Part shown: positions 53,620-62,504 of the stretch, one piece after another | Position numbering within the stretch: the stretch's first letter is position 1 | Layout of the letters: every line of letters starts with the position of its first letter | NCBI GenBank assembly: GCA_027451745.1 | Contig: DAIDIP010000019.1 | Coordinates: forward strand, 1 to 64,000 | DNA: 64,000 nucleotides | Source: Candidatus Melainabacteria bacterium | Lineage (GTDB): Bacteria; Cyanobacteriota; Vampirovibrionia; Obscuribacterales; Obscuribacteraceae | Reading direction: 5' to 3' | Notes under the pieces: generated by a model | Databases searched by the model: none | Seen by the model: only the letters and a program-made list of their open reading frames with translations | Told to the model about the DNA's origin: nothing | Made by a program: the position numbers and the translations under genes

Positions 53620-54351
53620 ATGGCCGATTCAAGAAAATCCTTGGGTAAAGGCATACCGGGACTAAAACTTCCTGGCGGCTTACACGCGGATCAAAGCAAA
53701 AAAAACAAAGACAAAAATGTCAATGGCGCTGATTCTTGGCGTATGGGCTTAACCCCACAAATTCTGGCAAACAGTACTTTAAGTGAAGCAAATACTGAAC
53801 AAGCTTGGCTCGATGAATTAAAAAAAGATTCAGTCGACTTTCTAGAGAATCAGGTCGGCAGCCGTCATCAAAAAATGCGGCAAGACGAAATAAATAGACA
53901 AGGAATTGAGGTCATAATTGACAGACTATTTTCTTGCTTGCAAGGCTATATGTATGAATTTAATAAAGTAGCCGTAGGTACAGATTTACATGTATCTGGA
54001 ACAATTTCTGGCGAAGTAACCGAAATTACCCGCTATAACAAATTTAGAGAAGCAGAAGCAACTGCTACATATTTTAGAGCGCGCCTTTCCACTCGCATAT
54101 ATAGTTTAGTTATACGTGGTCAAGGTAATAAAATTGACTTTTTCCTTCTGCCAGTAAATAGAGCCATGGCTTTAAGTACTATAGAAAACGAATACCCCTC
54201 CTTGGCAACAATCGAAATTAAAGTAGGCAATGATGGAATCATGTGGCGACCTGTGTCTGTAGACCCAAGCTGTGATTCACTTGAAAGCCTTTGTGGTACG
54301 TTATTTAAGCAATTAGTCAGAGAAACCAAATTGGCAGTTTCTAGTCAATAA
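53620..54351 (+). CDS. Conserved-looking protein of unknown function
   Basis: A 243-residue cytoplasmic protein. GGAGG lies 6 bases before the ATG at 53620, which decides this start over a TTG at 53596. The first 75 residues are polar (SRKSLGKGIPGLKLPGG). The rest is an alpha/beta domain with a helix (GIEVIIDRLFSCLQGYMYEF) and strands such as YSLVIRGQGNKIDFFLLPV and TIEIKVGNDGIMWRPVSVD. No family was recognised. It opens the group leading to the leucine-degradation genes but with 119 bases before the next gene. Confidence 0.65.
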   Translation: MADSRKSLGKGIPGLKLPGGLHADQSKKNKDKNVNGADSWRMGLTPQILANSTLSEANTEQAWLDELKKDSVDFLENQVGSRHQKMRQDEINRQGIEVIIDRLFSCLQGYMYEFNKVAVGTDLHVSGTISGEVTEITRYNKFREAEATATYFRARLSTRIYSLVIRGQGNKIDFFLLPVNRAMALSTIENEYPSLATIEIKVGNDGIMWRPVSVDPSCDSLESLCGTLFKQLVRETKLAVSSQ

Positions 54352-54470
54352 TGAAGGTAACCTCTAAACTAAGGGTAACAATTTAATTCGGCCAATGATT
54401 CTTATCTGACCTAAATTGCTATATAGGCAAATAATTTGCTTAAATTTAGGAAGATGCGTAGGAGTAAAAT

Positions 54471-54998
54471 ATGCCAACAATCAATGTAGAAGTATTGAAA
54501 CAGCTTCTGCAAGAATTTTCGGAAAAAGAGGCTTTAACTACCGAAGAGATAGGCGTTATTGAGCAAGAAGTCGCCAATCTCGAAAAACGTATTGAGCAAT
54601 GTCGGGCCAAGCTGCAAAATTTAGGTGAAGACAAAGAAAAACTAGCCGCTATTCGTGAACGTTACACTAGCGGCGCTGTTATGCCTCGCATAGGGATTAA
54701 AGAATCAACAATTCCACCACTGCCTAAAACTGCAACAACTAAGCCAGCTTCTGAAGTAGCAAGCAAAGCTGTTGCAACAAAAGCAACTGAGGAAGAGCCA
54801 GCTATTACCGAAATTGAAGCTCCTGCCAAAGAATCTGAGCTAGATATAAAACCTGCTAAAACAAAACCAGCAAAAACTCCTGCTCCAGAACCAGCTGGGG
54901 AAAGCGAAGAAAATATTTCTGAGGAAGCTTCATCAAAAGAAAGTGGCGATACAATTAAGAGCATCAATGATGCCTTGAAAGGCTTATTTCGTAAATAG
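54471..54998 (+). CDS. Coiled-coil protein with a disordered acidic tail
   Basis: A 175-residue protein with AGGAG before the ATG. Residues 5-65 are a heptad coiled coil (EEIGVIEQEVANLEKRIEQC, RAKLQNLGEDKEKLAAIRE). The rest is rich in Ala, Pro, Lys and Glu (KPAKTKPAKTPAPEPAG) and must be largely unstructured, ending in a short helix SINDALKGLFRK. It lies 26 bases ahead of the biotin-carrier gene and may be co-expressed. Function unknown. Confidence 0.65.
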   Translation: MPTINVEVLKQLLQEFSEKEALTTEEIGVIEQEVANLEKRIEQCRAKLQNLGEDKEKLAAIRERYTSGAVMPRIGIKESTIPPLPKTATTKPASEVASKAVATKATEEEPAITEIEAPAKESELDIKPAKTKPAKTPAPEPAGESEENISEEASSKESGDTIKSINDALKGLFRK

Positions 54999-55024
54999 AT
55001 AATTCAGACAGGTAGACAATATAA

Positions 55025-55237
55025 ATGAAGCAGATAAAAGCACAGATGGCTGGTATTGTTGTTCAATTACTAGTAAAGCCTGGCGATGCCGTAAACGAAG
55101 GTATGGAAGTACTTATTTTAGAATCAATGAAAATGCAAATTCCGGTTCCTTCTGATAATTCTGGCAAAGTCTCTAAAATACATGTATCCAAAGACGACTT
55201 TATAAACGAAGGCGATACCATTCTCACCTTAGAATAG
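55025..55237 (+). CDS. Standalone biotin carboxyl carrier domain
   Basis: A 70-residue biotinyl domain with the modification motif ILESMKMQIPV (biotin on K36). The hammerhead beta pattern (AQMAGIVVQLLVKPGDAVNE, GKVSKIHVSKDDFINEGD) is complete, and nothing else is attached. Such minimal carriers serve acyl-CoA carboxylases. With HMG-CoA lyase and a methylglutaconyl-CoA hydratase-like gene next to it, a carrier for 3-methylcrotonyl-CoA carboxylase is the best guess. The carboxylase subunits are not in the window. Confidence 0.88.
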   Translation: MKQIKAQMAGIVVQLLVKPGDAVNEGMEVLILESMKMQIPVPSDNSGKVSKIHVSKDDFINEGDTILTLE

Positions 55238-55274
55238 TCAGTTCACTTATACCTCAGCTATAAGGAGTAAAACC

Positions 55275-56204
55275 ATTTTTTCATCTCTCCCTAAAGCTGT
55301 AAAAATTGTCGAGGTTGGCCCTCGTGACGGCTTGCAAAACGAGAGCAAGATTCTCTCTACTGAAGACAAAGCAAAACTTATTTATGCTTTAGCAGAATCA
55401 GGAATTAAAAATATAGAGATAACCTCTTTTGTTAGTCCAAAGTGGATACCTCAACTAGCTGATGCAGATCAACTTTGCCAAATGCTGCATCTACCACCAG
55501 ATATAAATACATCTGCTCTAGTGCCAAATGCCAAAGGTTATGAAAGAGCAAGATCAACAAATCTTTCTACTATAGCTGTTTTTATGTCAGCTACAGAAAC
55601 CCACAACAAAAAAAATATCAATAGAACAATAAAAGAATCAATTTCTGTTATTGCCGAATTAGTGCCATTAGCAAAAACTGACGGAAAAAAAGTGCGCGCT
55701 TATTTGTCTGTTGTATTCAGTTGTCCCTATGAAGGAGTCGTGGATCAAAAAAGTGTTGTCCAGTTATGCAAAGAGCTTATAGAACTTGGTGTTGACGAAC
55801 TTTCTTTAGGTGATACCATTGGTGCTGCCACACCAAACATGGTGCTCTCTCTAATTGACAAAATGAAAACCATAGACACGCTGAACAAATTTGCCTTGCA
55901 CTTTCACGACACAAGGGGAATGGCTCTTGCTAATACTATGGCTGGATTAGAAGCAGGCATTGCAACTTTCGACTCTAGTATTGGCGGTATGGGCGGTTGC
56001 CCATATGCTCCAGGCGCTGCCGGTAATTTAGCCACTGAAGACTTAGTGTATTTACTGCAATCTCTTGACATACAAACCAGTATCAATTTAGAGAAATTAA
56101 TCCATTGTGGACAATTAGCTCAGCAATTGTTAGGCAAAGAATTACCTGGTAGATTTTTAAAAGCCAGTTTGGCCCAACAAAACAAACAAAAGCCTGCATG
56201 CTAA
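55275..56204 (+). CDS. Hydroxymethylglutaryl-CoA lyase, probable ATT start
   Basis: Splits HMG-CoA to acetyl-CoA and acetoacetate, the last step of leucine degradation. The TIM-barrel opening VEVGPRDGLQNE and the cysteine signature GGMGGCPYAPGAAGN are present. The essential RDGLQ segment lies before any ATG, GTG or TTG codon. AAGGAG at 55262-55267 stands 7 bases ahead of an in-frame ATT at 55275, giving a normal 309-residue protein. The frame upstream is open to a TAG at 55230 without another start, so a rare ATT initiation is the best reading. Confidence 0.9.
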   Translation: MFSSLPKAVKIVEVGPRDGLQNESKILSTEDKAKLIYALAESGIKNIEITSFVSPKWIPQLADADQLCQMLHLPPDINTSALVPNAKGYERARSTNLSTIAVFMSATETHNKKNINRTIKESISVIAELVPLAKTDGKKVRAYLSVVFSCPYEGVVDQKSVVQLCKELIELGVDELSLGDTIGAATPNMVLSLIDKMKTIDTLNKFALHFHDTRGMALANTMAGLEAGIATFDSSIGGMGGCPYAPGAAGNLATEDLVYLLQSLDIQTSINLEKLIHCGQLAQQLLGKELPGRFLKASLAQQNKQKPAC

Positions 56205-56225
56205 GCACAATGGGAGAATTTAAAG

Positions 56226-57035
56226 TTGACAAGCACGAACCTACTTATTACAAAAGAACCTCCCTTAGCCTGGTTTAAACTCAATAGACCAGAATTAGCC
56301 AATGCTCTTAATAGCGAATTGCTGCAGGCAATTCTAAAAGCTTGCAATGAAATAGCCTTGGATAAAAATATCCACGTGGTGGCAATTATTGGCTCTGGTC
56401 TTAAAGTTTTTTGCGCTGGCGCTGATCTGAGCGAACGAAAAAATATGACTGAGGCACAAGTAATTGATTATCATTTACTCATTCAAAGGACTATGCAGGC
56501 AATTGAGTCTTTACCACAACCGGTAATTGCTGCTATAAATGGTTCTGCCTATGGTGGCGGGGTAGAATTAGCATTAGCTTGTGATTTAAGAGTAATGATT
56601 AAGGACGCTACCCTAAGACTTCCCGAAGTTAAACTTGGTATTATTCCCGGTGCAGGCGGCACACAAAGATTACCCAGACTTATAGGAAAATCCAAGGCTA
56701 AAGAAATGATTCTTACCGGCTCACCACTGACAGCAGAAGAAGGTTTTCAATATGGTCTTATCAACAAGATCGTCAGCGACTCAGCTGAAGCAAATGATAC
56801 TTTTCACAAGCCATTAGAAAAATTTGTCAGTGCTTGGGCTGCAGAAATTGCTCAAGCGGCGCCGTTATCTCTTCAACAAGCAAAATTAGCCATAGACTCT
56901 GGTTTTGATAAAAACTTGAGTGATGGCCTTGCTCTTGAAACAAAAGCGTATTTAAAACTAATCAATACAAAAGATCGTCTAGAAGCATTGGCAGCTTTTG
57001 CCGAAAAACGTAAGCCCAATTTTACTGGTGAATAG
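56226..57035 (+). CDS. Enoyl-CoA hydratase, methylglutaconyl-CoA hydratase-like
   Basis: A 269-residue crotonase. The oxyanion segment FCAGADLSERKNMT and catalytic region RLPEVKLGIIPGAGGTQRLP are intact. CAGADLxERxxM is the form found in AUH-type methylglutaconyl-CoA hydratases. It starts at TTG with GGGAG 10 bases upstream. Sitting directly after HMG-CoA lyase and a biotin carrier, it would supply HMG-CoA in leucine degradation. A general fatty-acid enoyl-CoA hydratase role cannot be excluded. Confidence 0.88.
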   Translation: MTSTNLLITKEPPLAWFKLNRPELANALNSELLQAILKACNEIALDKNIHVVAIIGSGLKVFCAGADLSERKNMTEAQVIDYHLLIQRTMQAIESLPQPVIAAINGSAYGGGVELALACDLRVMIKDATLRLPEVKLGIIPGAGGTQRLPRLIGKSKAKEMILTGSPLTAEEGFQYGLINKIVSDSAEANDTFHKPLEKFVSAWAAEIAQAAPLSLQQAKLAIDSGFDKNLSDGLALETKAYLKLINTKDRLEALAAFAEKRKPNFTGE

Positions 57036-57036
57036 T

Positions 57037-57684
57037 ATGACTCCAAAGTCAAGCACCCTTACCAAAATAGAAGTATCACAGCTCAATACCCCACCATGGC
57101 CAATGACGGCTCTGGTGCTTTGTGGTGGCAAGAGCACACGCATGGGCAGACCAAAAGCTTTTCTGCCTTATCGCGGCACAACAATGATTACTCATATTAC
57201 TGAATTAACTAAACGATTATTCTCTGAAGTTCTTCTAGTCACTAACGAACCAGAAGCTTTTGATGGTTTAGAAATCGACACTGTCAAAGATATTCTTCCT
57301 CATCGAGGTCCTTTAGGAGGCATATTGTCTGGCTTATTGATTGCTAGTCATCAACAATGCTTTGTCATAGCATGCGATATGCCTTTTATTGATGAAAAGC
57401 TCATTAGCGAAATGGTTAAAAAAAAACACACCGGCGACATGCTTGTTTTGATGCATGAAAAAGGAATTGAACCATTGATTGGCATTTATTCAAAAAGTTG
57501 CATACGCGCCCTCGAAGAATCATTGTTTGCCGGACAAACTAGTCTGAATGATTTTGCCTCAGGGCTTAATGCAAAAGTTTTCTTTTATTCAGAACCTGCT
57601 TCAAAAAACAACAAAGGTTTCTTGCCGCCATATTTTGATGTAGATACTCCACAAGACTATACTGCCGCGATTATGTGCAAATAG
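57037..57684 (+). CDS. mobA: Molybdenum cofactor guanylyltransferase
   Basis: Attaches GMP to molybdopterin. From the ATG at 57037, one base after the hydratase stop, the product has 215 residues. LVLCGGKSTRMGRPKAFLPY is the nucleotide-binding signature; DILPHRGPLGGILSGL, IACDMPFI and DVDTPQDY follow in the expected order. No other molybdenum-cofactor gene is nearby, so its presence implies a molybdoenzyme encoded elsewhere. Confidence 0.92.
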   Translation: MTPKSSTLTKIEVSQLNTPPWPMTALVLCGGKSTRMGRPKAFLPYRGTTMITHITELTKRLFSEVLLVTNEPEAFDGLEIDTVKDILPHRGPLGGILSGLLIASHQQCFVIACDMPFIDEKLISEMVKKKHTGDMLVLMHEKGIEPLIGIYSKSCIRALEESLFAGQTSLNDFASGLNAKVFFYSEPASKNNKGFLPPYFDVDTPQDYTAAIMCK

Positions 57685-57723
57685 CAGCATCAAATCTTTT
57701 AAATACCTGAGCCAATATTTTGT

Positions 57724-58860
57724 TTAAAATGGCTTTTGAAAAATTGCTACAAACCCGCCAATAGCAAGAGCTGGTCCAAATGGAAATGGCTTAGATATTT
57801 TGGACCCGGCAATAATTACACCAAGCAAAACTCCAGCTAAAGCTGCTACTGGCAATATATACAAATATGGCATATTTAAAAATGTTTGATTCAAAGATGC
57901 GGCAAGCATCCAGAGCATGCACGCAGCCAAAAAACACAGTATGAACACACAGCTAATGACCGGCACAATCAATGCCTTTAGCATTCTTTCTTTTACCAAT
58001 TCAATCAAAATATAGATTGCTCCCATTAAAGAACCAACTAAAAAGCCGGTAACAAGAGCAAAAATAAGCTTCTGCCATCCTAACCAAGCTGCTATTAAAG
58101 CTGACAAAACAGCATCCCCGCCACCAATTATTTCCAATTCTTCAATTGGCATGCCTTTGCAATATAGTCTTGATGTCACACTTTCTTTTTGACCACGCGA
58201 AAAACGCAAAGACAAGTTCTCTGCACTCAACCAGGACGCAACTCTTTGTGATTTGCGCACAACAGGCACTTGTTTATCCATCGAAACAAATTGCTGGCTA
58301 GGTGCCAACGTCGGTTTATTTACCCATATATAAATTTGCAAGCCATAGAAAGCAAGAAAATCAAACAATATATAGCTTATCCCTATACCAGTTAAAGCCC
58401 CTAAAACACTGGCATTAGTAAGGCTGGTAAAAATAATACCGGCAATAATCGACGGATAAGTTATTTCATGAGGAATAATTTTGGTTCGGAAATCAGTAAC
58501 ACACACAGCAAGCAAAATGGTGACATAAAACATCATTCCATAGGTATAGAATCTCAGACCAAATTCTTTTACTAACAAAACAAAAGCTATAGCTAAAACA
58601 ATTTCAGCTAAAAGATATTGCCACTTCACTCTTCGTTGACAATATTTGCAATCATGACTGACTAAAACAAAAGGCAAAAAAGGAATTGAATCAAATAATT
58701 TTCCTTTGTGTCCACAAGATTTGCCTGTAGACGGATACGAAATCAAACCTTCACTATGTAAAAGCAAATTTGCTAAGTAGCTTGATAAACCACCCAGAAA
58801 AAGACCAGCAAATACAACCATACACATTAAGGATACGTCTGGTACTTGCTCAGGCAACAT
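57724..58860 (-). CDS. pilD: Type IV prepilin peptidase (A24 family)
   Basis: A 378-residue inner-membrane aspartic protease that processes type IV pilins. The two catalytic Asp are in VTDFRTKIIPHEITYP and IGGGDAVLSALIAAWLG. The N-terminal zinc region keeps CKYC (DCKYCQRRVKWQYLLAEI), but the first pair is reduced to a single Cys (KSCGHKG). About 80 extra polar residues separate the two Asp motifs, making it longer than the usual 250-290. The adjacent sigma factor and GspE-domain genes support a pilus role. Confidence 0.88.
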   Translation of the reverse strand: MLPEQVPDVSLMCMVVFAGLFLGGLSSYLANLLLHSEGLISYPSTGKSCGHKGKLFDSIPFLPFVLVSHDCKYCQRRVKWQYLLAEIVLAIAFVLLVKEFGLRFYTYGMMFYVTILLAVCVTDFRTKIIPHEITYPSIIAGIIFTSLTNASVLGALTGIGISYILFDFLAFYGLQIYIWVNKPTLAPSQQFVSMDKQVPVVRKSQRVASWLSAENLSLRFSRGQKESVTSRLYCKGMPIEELEIIGGGDAVLSALIAAWLGWQKLIFALVTGFLVGSLMGAIYILIELVKERMLKALIVPVISCVFILCFLAACMLWMLAASLNQTFLNMPYLYILPVAALAGVLLGVIIAGSKISKPFPFGPALAIGGFVAIFQKPF

Positions 58861-58886
58861 TGCTATCCCTATTTTGATCTTTGCTT

Positions 58887-59717
58887 TTAGCTAACGTCTT
58901 TTCGCCCAGAATTGCGCTTACTTTGAGTAATAATCTTATATAGTTCAGCTGTTGCCGCTCTCAGCCTTCTTGAAACCTGCATTTGTGAAATACCTAAACG
59001 CTTAGCGACTTCAGTTTGACTCAAGTCTTCATAAAAGGTTAGTTGTACAACTTCTCGCAAGCCATCCTTCAATTGCTTAATAGCTTCTGCTAGCATCAAA
59101 CGTTCTTCTTTTGCCATCTGATTGCTTTGGTAACGTCCATCAACCAAAGTATCAATCAAAGACTGTTCCGATCCTGCATCATTAGATAATGCTTGATCAA
59201 GAGAGATCAAAGTACGTCTGCGGTCAACTTCATATGCTTCGTTTACACGACTAACAGAAACTTGCAATTCATGAGCGATTTCGGTATCTGATGGCTCACG
59301 GCCCAATCTTGCCGTAAGATTTTGCACTAGACGATTGATACGGAAAGATAATTCTTGCAGCTCACGCGGGGCCCGAATCATTGCTGTTTTATCGCGCAAA
59401 TAATGCCTAATCTCACCAGTAATTAAATGGGTAGCGTAAGTTTGAAATTTTGCCCCCGCATCGGGCTTAAATTGATCAACTGCCTTGATTAGCCCAATAG
59501 ACCCAACTTGAATCAAATCCTCGACAGGGTCAGTAGATCGTCGTGCTAAGCCATAGGCGATTCGCTTAACTAACGGCAAAGATGCCTGAATAATTACATC
59601 CCGTAATGCTGGCTCGTGTGACTCAGCATATTCAGCTAACCACTGATGAATCTGATCTTGACCTTTATTCACTTCTGTCTTCTTATTTGCGACCACTGTG
59701 CCACTTTCCACCTGCAT
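58887..59717 (-). CDS. SigB/SigF-family RNA polymerase sigma factor
   Basis: A 276-residue group 3 sigma factor. Region 2 reads DPVEDLIQVGSIGLIKAVDQ, KFQTYATHLITGEIRHYLRD. Region 3 includes LGREPSDTEIAHELQVS, and region 4 LTFYEDLSQTEVAKRLGISQ followed by MQVSRRLRA. Cyanobacterial SigF proteins of this type control type IV pilus and motility genes; the neighbouring prepilin peptidase and GspE-like genes fit that role. It lies 26 bases ahead of the peptidase gene. No anti-sigma factor gene is seen. Confidence 0.92.
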   Translation of the reverse strand: MQVESGTVVANKKTEVNKGQDQIHQWLAEYAESHEPALRDVIIQASLPLVKRIAYGLARRSTDPVEDLIQVGSIGLIKAVDQFKPDAGAKFQTYATHLITGEIRHYLRDKTAMIRAPRELQELSFRINRLVQNLTARLGREPSDTEIAHELQVSVSRVNEAYEVDRRRTLISLDQALSNDAGSEQSLIDTLVDGRYQSNQMAKEERLMLAEAIKQLKDGLREVVQLTFYEDLSQTEVAKRLGISQMQVSRRLRAATAELYKIITQSKRNSGRKDVS

Positions 59718-59854
59718 GCTCCCAACCGATATTCTTCAACCAATGCACCACTTACCCTATATTCTATTATCCATCAGCCAATTTAGCAAAGAAAAACTTA
59801 GCCAAATGGCTCTTGAAATGCAAACATTTGCCCTTAATCCTTTTCTTCAGCCAC

Positions 59855-60721
59855 TTATTCAAGCCAAATAACCAAATGTTGTCCATGGGTTCCAGGCACA
59901 ATCGAAAGCCTGCATTGAAAAATTTTACCCCCGTGACGAACAGTCAATAGCCCATCTACCGGCAAATCCGTGCCAGCAGCATCTCTAGCTGCCATAGTTT
60001 TGAACCTTTGTACCAAATCAGGCAAAATAGCCTTTGGTAATTTTCTGGCCGAAAACAAAATGCCTTCCTTTCTATAATGGACTAAGACTTGGCGCCCGCC
60101 TGGCTCAATATGTATATTGGTGCATCCTTTGGTAATAGCATTGGCAAGTATATGCTGACTCAGAAGCATAATTGCCCTTCCCTCGTCAACACTTGAGTCT
60201 AGTACCGAAGTATCTGGCTCGGACAAATTACTTAGGTCAATAAAATCCGCCTCACTATCTGAAGTCAATGTGCTTTGCACCGGTTGTTCTTCGATAAATG
60301 GATATGCGCGGCTCATAAAATCGACAAAACCATCATCACTGCAAACTACCACCTTTAATTGCCAGTTCTTCAAATATTGCGACACTTTTGCTAATGCCTC
60401 TTCGTCTGTTGGCATAACCATAGCTAGTGTCAACCGATTAGCAATCATTTGCACCGGCACCGCGCAACAATCCCAGGCTATTTCTTCAGGTACTAAGTCC
60501 ACAATATTTGGATCTGGTACTGCTTTCTTCAAGTCCAAATAGCTAACACCATAATGCAATTCCAGTATAGTCTTTAGGTTTTCCTCATTGACTAAACCTA
60601 GACGCATCAATACTCTTCCCACAGGCTGAGCAGACATATTGGCTTCTTGAACAGCCCTATCTAGCTCTTCAGCAGTTATTTGTCCGTTTTCTACTAGTAA
60701 TTCACCAATGTCTTGCTTCAA
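59855..60721 (-). CDS. MshEN plus GspE N-terminal domains, no ATPase core
   Basis: A 288-residue protein. An MshEN-type domain (1-145: IGELLVENGQITAEELDRAV, VGRVLMRLGLV, LVPEEIAWDCCAVPV) is a possible c-di-GMP or nucleotide-binding module. Next comes the first half of a GspE/PilB ATPase (LANAITKGCTNIHIEPGGRQ, VHYRKEGILFSA, ARDAAGTDLPVDGLLTVRHG). It ends at HGQHLVIWLE, just before the Walker A loop, so it cannot hydrolyse ATP. It may be a regulatory subunit. In the same direction as the sigma factor, 137 bases upstream of it. Confidence 0.8.
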   Translation of the reverse strand: MKQDIGELLVENGQITAEELDRAVQEANMSAQPVGRVLMRLGLVNEENLKTILELHYGVSYLDLKKAVPDPNIVDLVPEEIAWDCCAVPVQMIANRLTLAMVMPTDEEALAKVSQYLKNWQLKVVVCSDDGFVDFMSRAYPFIEEQPVQSTLTSDSEADFIDLSNLSEPDTSVLDSSVDEGRAIMLLSQHILANAITKGCTNIHIEPGGRQVLVHYRKEGILFSARKLPKAILPDLVQRFKTMAARDAAGTDLPVDGLLTVRHGGKIFQCRLSIVPGTHGQHLVIWLE

Positions 60722-60851
60722 CAGACATTACTCCCCAGACATATCAATAACTACCTTATCAACCACCACATAATACTAGGAGTATTTTATCTTGAACTGC
60801 CTTTATAATGACCAGTATGATGAAAATTACCAGGCTAAAAATTGATAGATT

Positions 60852-62438
60852 GTGCTGAAGTCCTTAATACTAGTTCTATTACTGGCAAGTGGCCTTCGCT
60901 TTACAGCTTTAACATTTGACAGCTTATGGCTTGATGAAAGCTATCAAACAGTTGTGGAGTCTTATGGCAATCCTTTACCGGATTTATTTAATCCAACCCT
61001 TCAAACTTTTATTTATACCCCAGAAAAGCCAGCTAGTATAAAAACCGTACTTTCAAATTTTCGCAAAGTCGATCCTTTATGCCCACCGCTCTACGCTATT
61101 CTGATGAATCGTTGGCTCACTATATTTGGTGGCAATGATTTTTCGCTAAGAGCATTTTCTGCTTTGTGCTCTGTTCTTTCAATTGCCGCAACTTATATTT
61201 TTGGCGCTTCACTTCTTGGAAAACGTGCCGGACTTTTTGCTGCTTTACTACAAGCAATTTCTCCATTTGATATTGCTTATGCCCAAGAAGCCCGAATGTA
61301 CAGCTTATCTACATTGCTTGCCACATTATCTGGCGGCAGTTTTCTTTCTTTATGCTTAAAGCCCAGATCTTCTGCCAGTTTTCTTCTGTCCATCATTTAT
61401 ATTCTTGCCACTTGTGCCCTGGTTAATACTCACTATACTCAAATATTTTTCTGGGCTTTTACCATTCTTTCTGGCTTTGCCATAGCCATCTTTCGCAAAG
61501 ACCTTTATTTGTTTTCTTTAGTCCTAGCGTCCAACATTTGTATAGGCATACTTTTTATACCTTGGCTATCTTTATTTATGCAAGCAGCCTCAGTGAGAAC
61601 AGCCTCTTTCTATGTGGCTCGCCAACCATCTTTCTTCTGGCCAATCTGGGCATTTTTCATTCGTATACCCTTTAATTGGCTAGTATTTTTAGCTGGCAAA
61701 AAAGTAATGCTCTGGGCAAGTCCAGCTTATATAACCGCTCTTGCTATCATTGCCTATGCCGCCAAACCACTAATAGACAATTTCAAAGAACTAAAAGCCA
61801 ACAAAGCAAATCGCGATAACACTACCCTAAATCAAACCGATTCAAATTTAAATTTACTACCTGTGCTTATGATCTTTGCTTGGGCAATACTGCCAGCCGC
61901 TATGGTCTGGACCATGGACATTATTGAATCACACCGCGTTATAGAAATTTCTCGCTATGTAATCGGTACAGCTCCAGCTATTTTTTTACTGGGTGGCTAT
62001 TCTCTTTCGTTGCTCTTTACTAAAAAGATATTTTTCCCTCTCCTTATCTCTCATAGTATTTTCTGCCTATCTAATAATGCCTATCTGCACATTATTCACC
62101 AAAAAGAAAACTGGCGCGAAATCGCCAATCAAATTGAGCAAAACATAAAACCAAATGAGATCTTGTATGTCAGCAATTACTACAATATCCTTTGTTTAGA
62201 TCGTTATTTGCATCAGCCTCTGCCACAAATAGGCATAAGCCCAGCTCTTGGAACAGCAGGTGTACAAAAGATCTTCCATGACACCGCAAATAAATCTATT
62301 TCTAACACTTTCTGGGTATTGTCTGCTCAAGAAGGCGACGCCATTTTTAGCCTCATCCCACAAGAATATACAATTATTGAACAGCGTGATTTTGGTCATG
62401 CTCTACATTTAAAACACTACAAAAAACCTCAACTATAA
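60852..62438 (+). CDS. GT39-like membrane glycosyltransferase
   Basis: A 528-residue GT-C enzyme with about ten or more membrane helices. The first periplasmic loop has SLWLDESYQTVVE, the Asp-Glu motif of polyprenyl-phosphate-dependent transferases, and AYAQEARMYSLSTLLA is typical of the bacterial ArnT/mannosyltransferase group. It starts at GTG; TATAAT at 60804-60809 lies in the leader. It presumably transfers a lipid-linked sugar outside the membrane, perhaps supplied by the neighbouring GT2 enzyme. Confidence 0.85.
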   Translation: MLKSLILVLLLASGLRFTALTFDSLWLDESYQTVVESYGNPLPDLFNPTLQTFIYTPEKPASIKTVLSNFRKVDPLCPPLYAILMNRWLTIFGGNDFSLRAFSALCSVLSIAATYIFGASLLGKRAGLFAALLQAISPFDIAYAQEARMYSLSTLLATLSGGSFLSLCLKPRSSASFLLSIIYILATCALVNTHYTQIFFWAFTILSGFAIAIFRKDLYLFSLVLASNICIGILFIPWLSLFMQAASVRTASFYVARQPSFFWPIWAFFIRIPFNWLVFLAGKKVMLWASPAYITALAIIAYAAKPLIDNFKELKANKANRDNTTLNQTDSNLNLLPVLMIFAWAILPAAMVWTMDIIESHRVIEISRYVIGTAPAIFLLGGYSLSLLFTKKIFFPLLISHSIFCLSNNAYLHIIHQKENWREIANQIEQNIKPNEILYVSNYYNILCLDRYLHQPLPQIGISPALGTAGVQKIFHDTANKSISNTFWVLSAQEGDAIFSLIPQEYTIIEQRDFGHALHLKHYKKPQL

Positions 62439-62504
62439 ACTGCGCTGTCTTCGCTTAAGCGTAACAACCGGACTTTGCTAGTTAAATCCAATAGCTGCCG
62501 CCCG

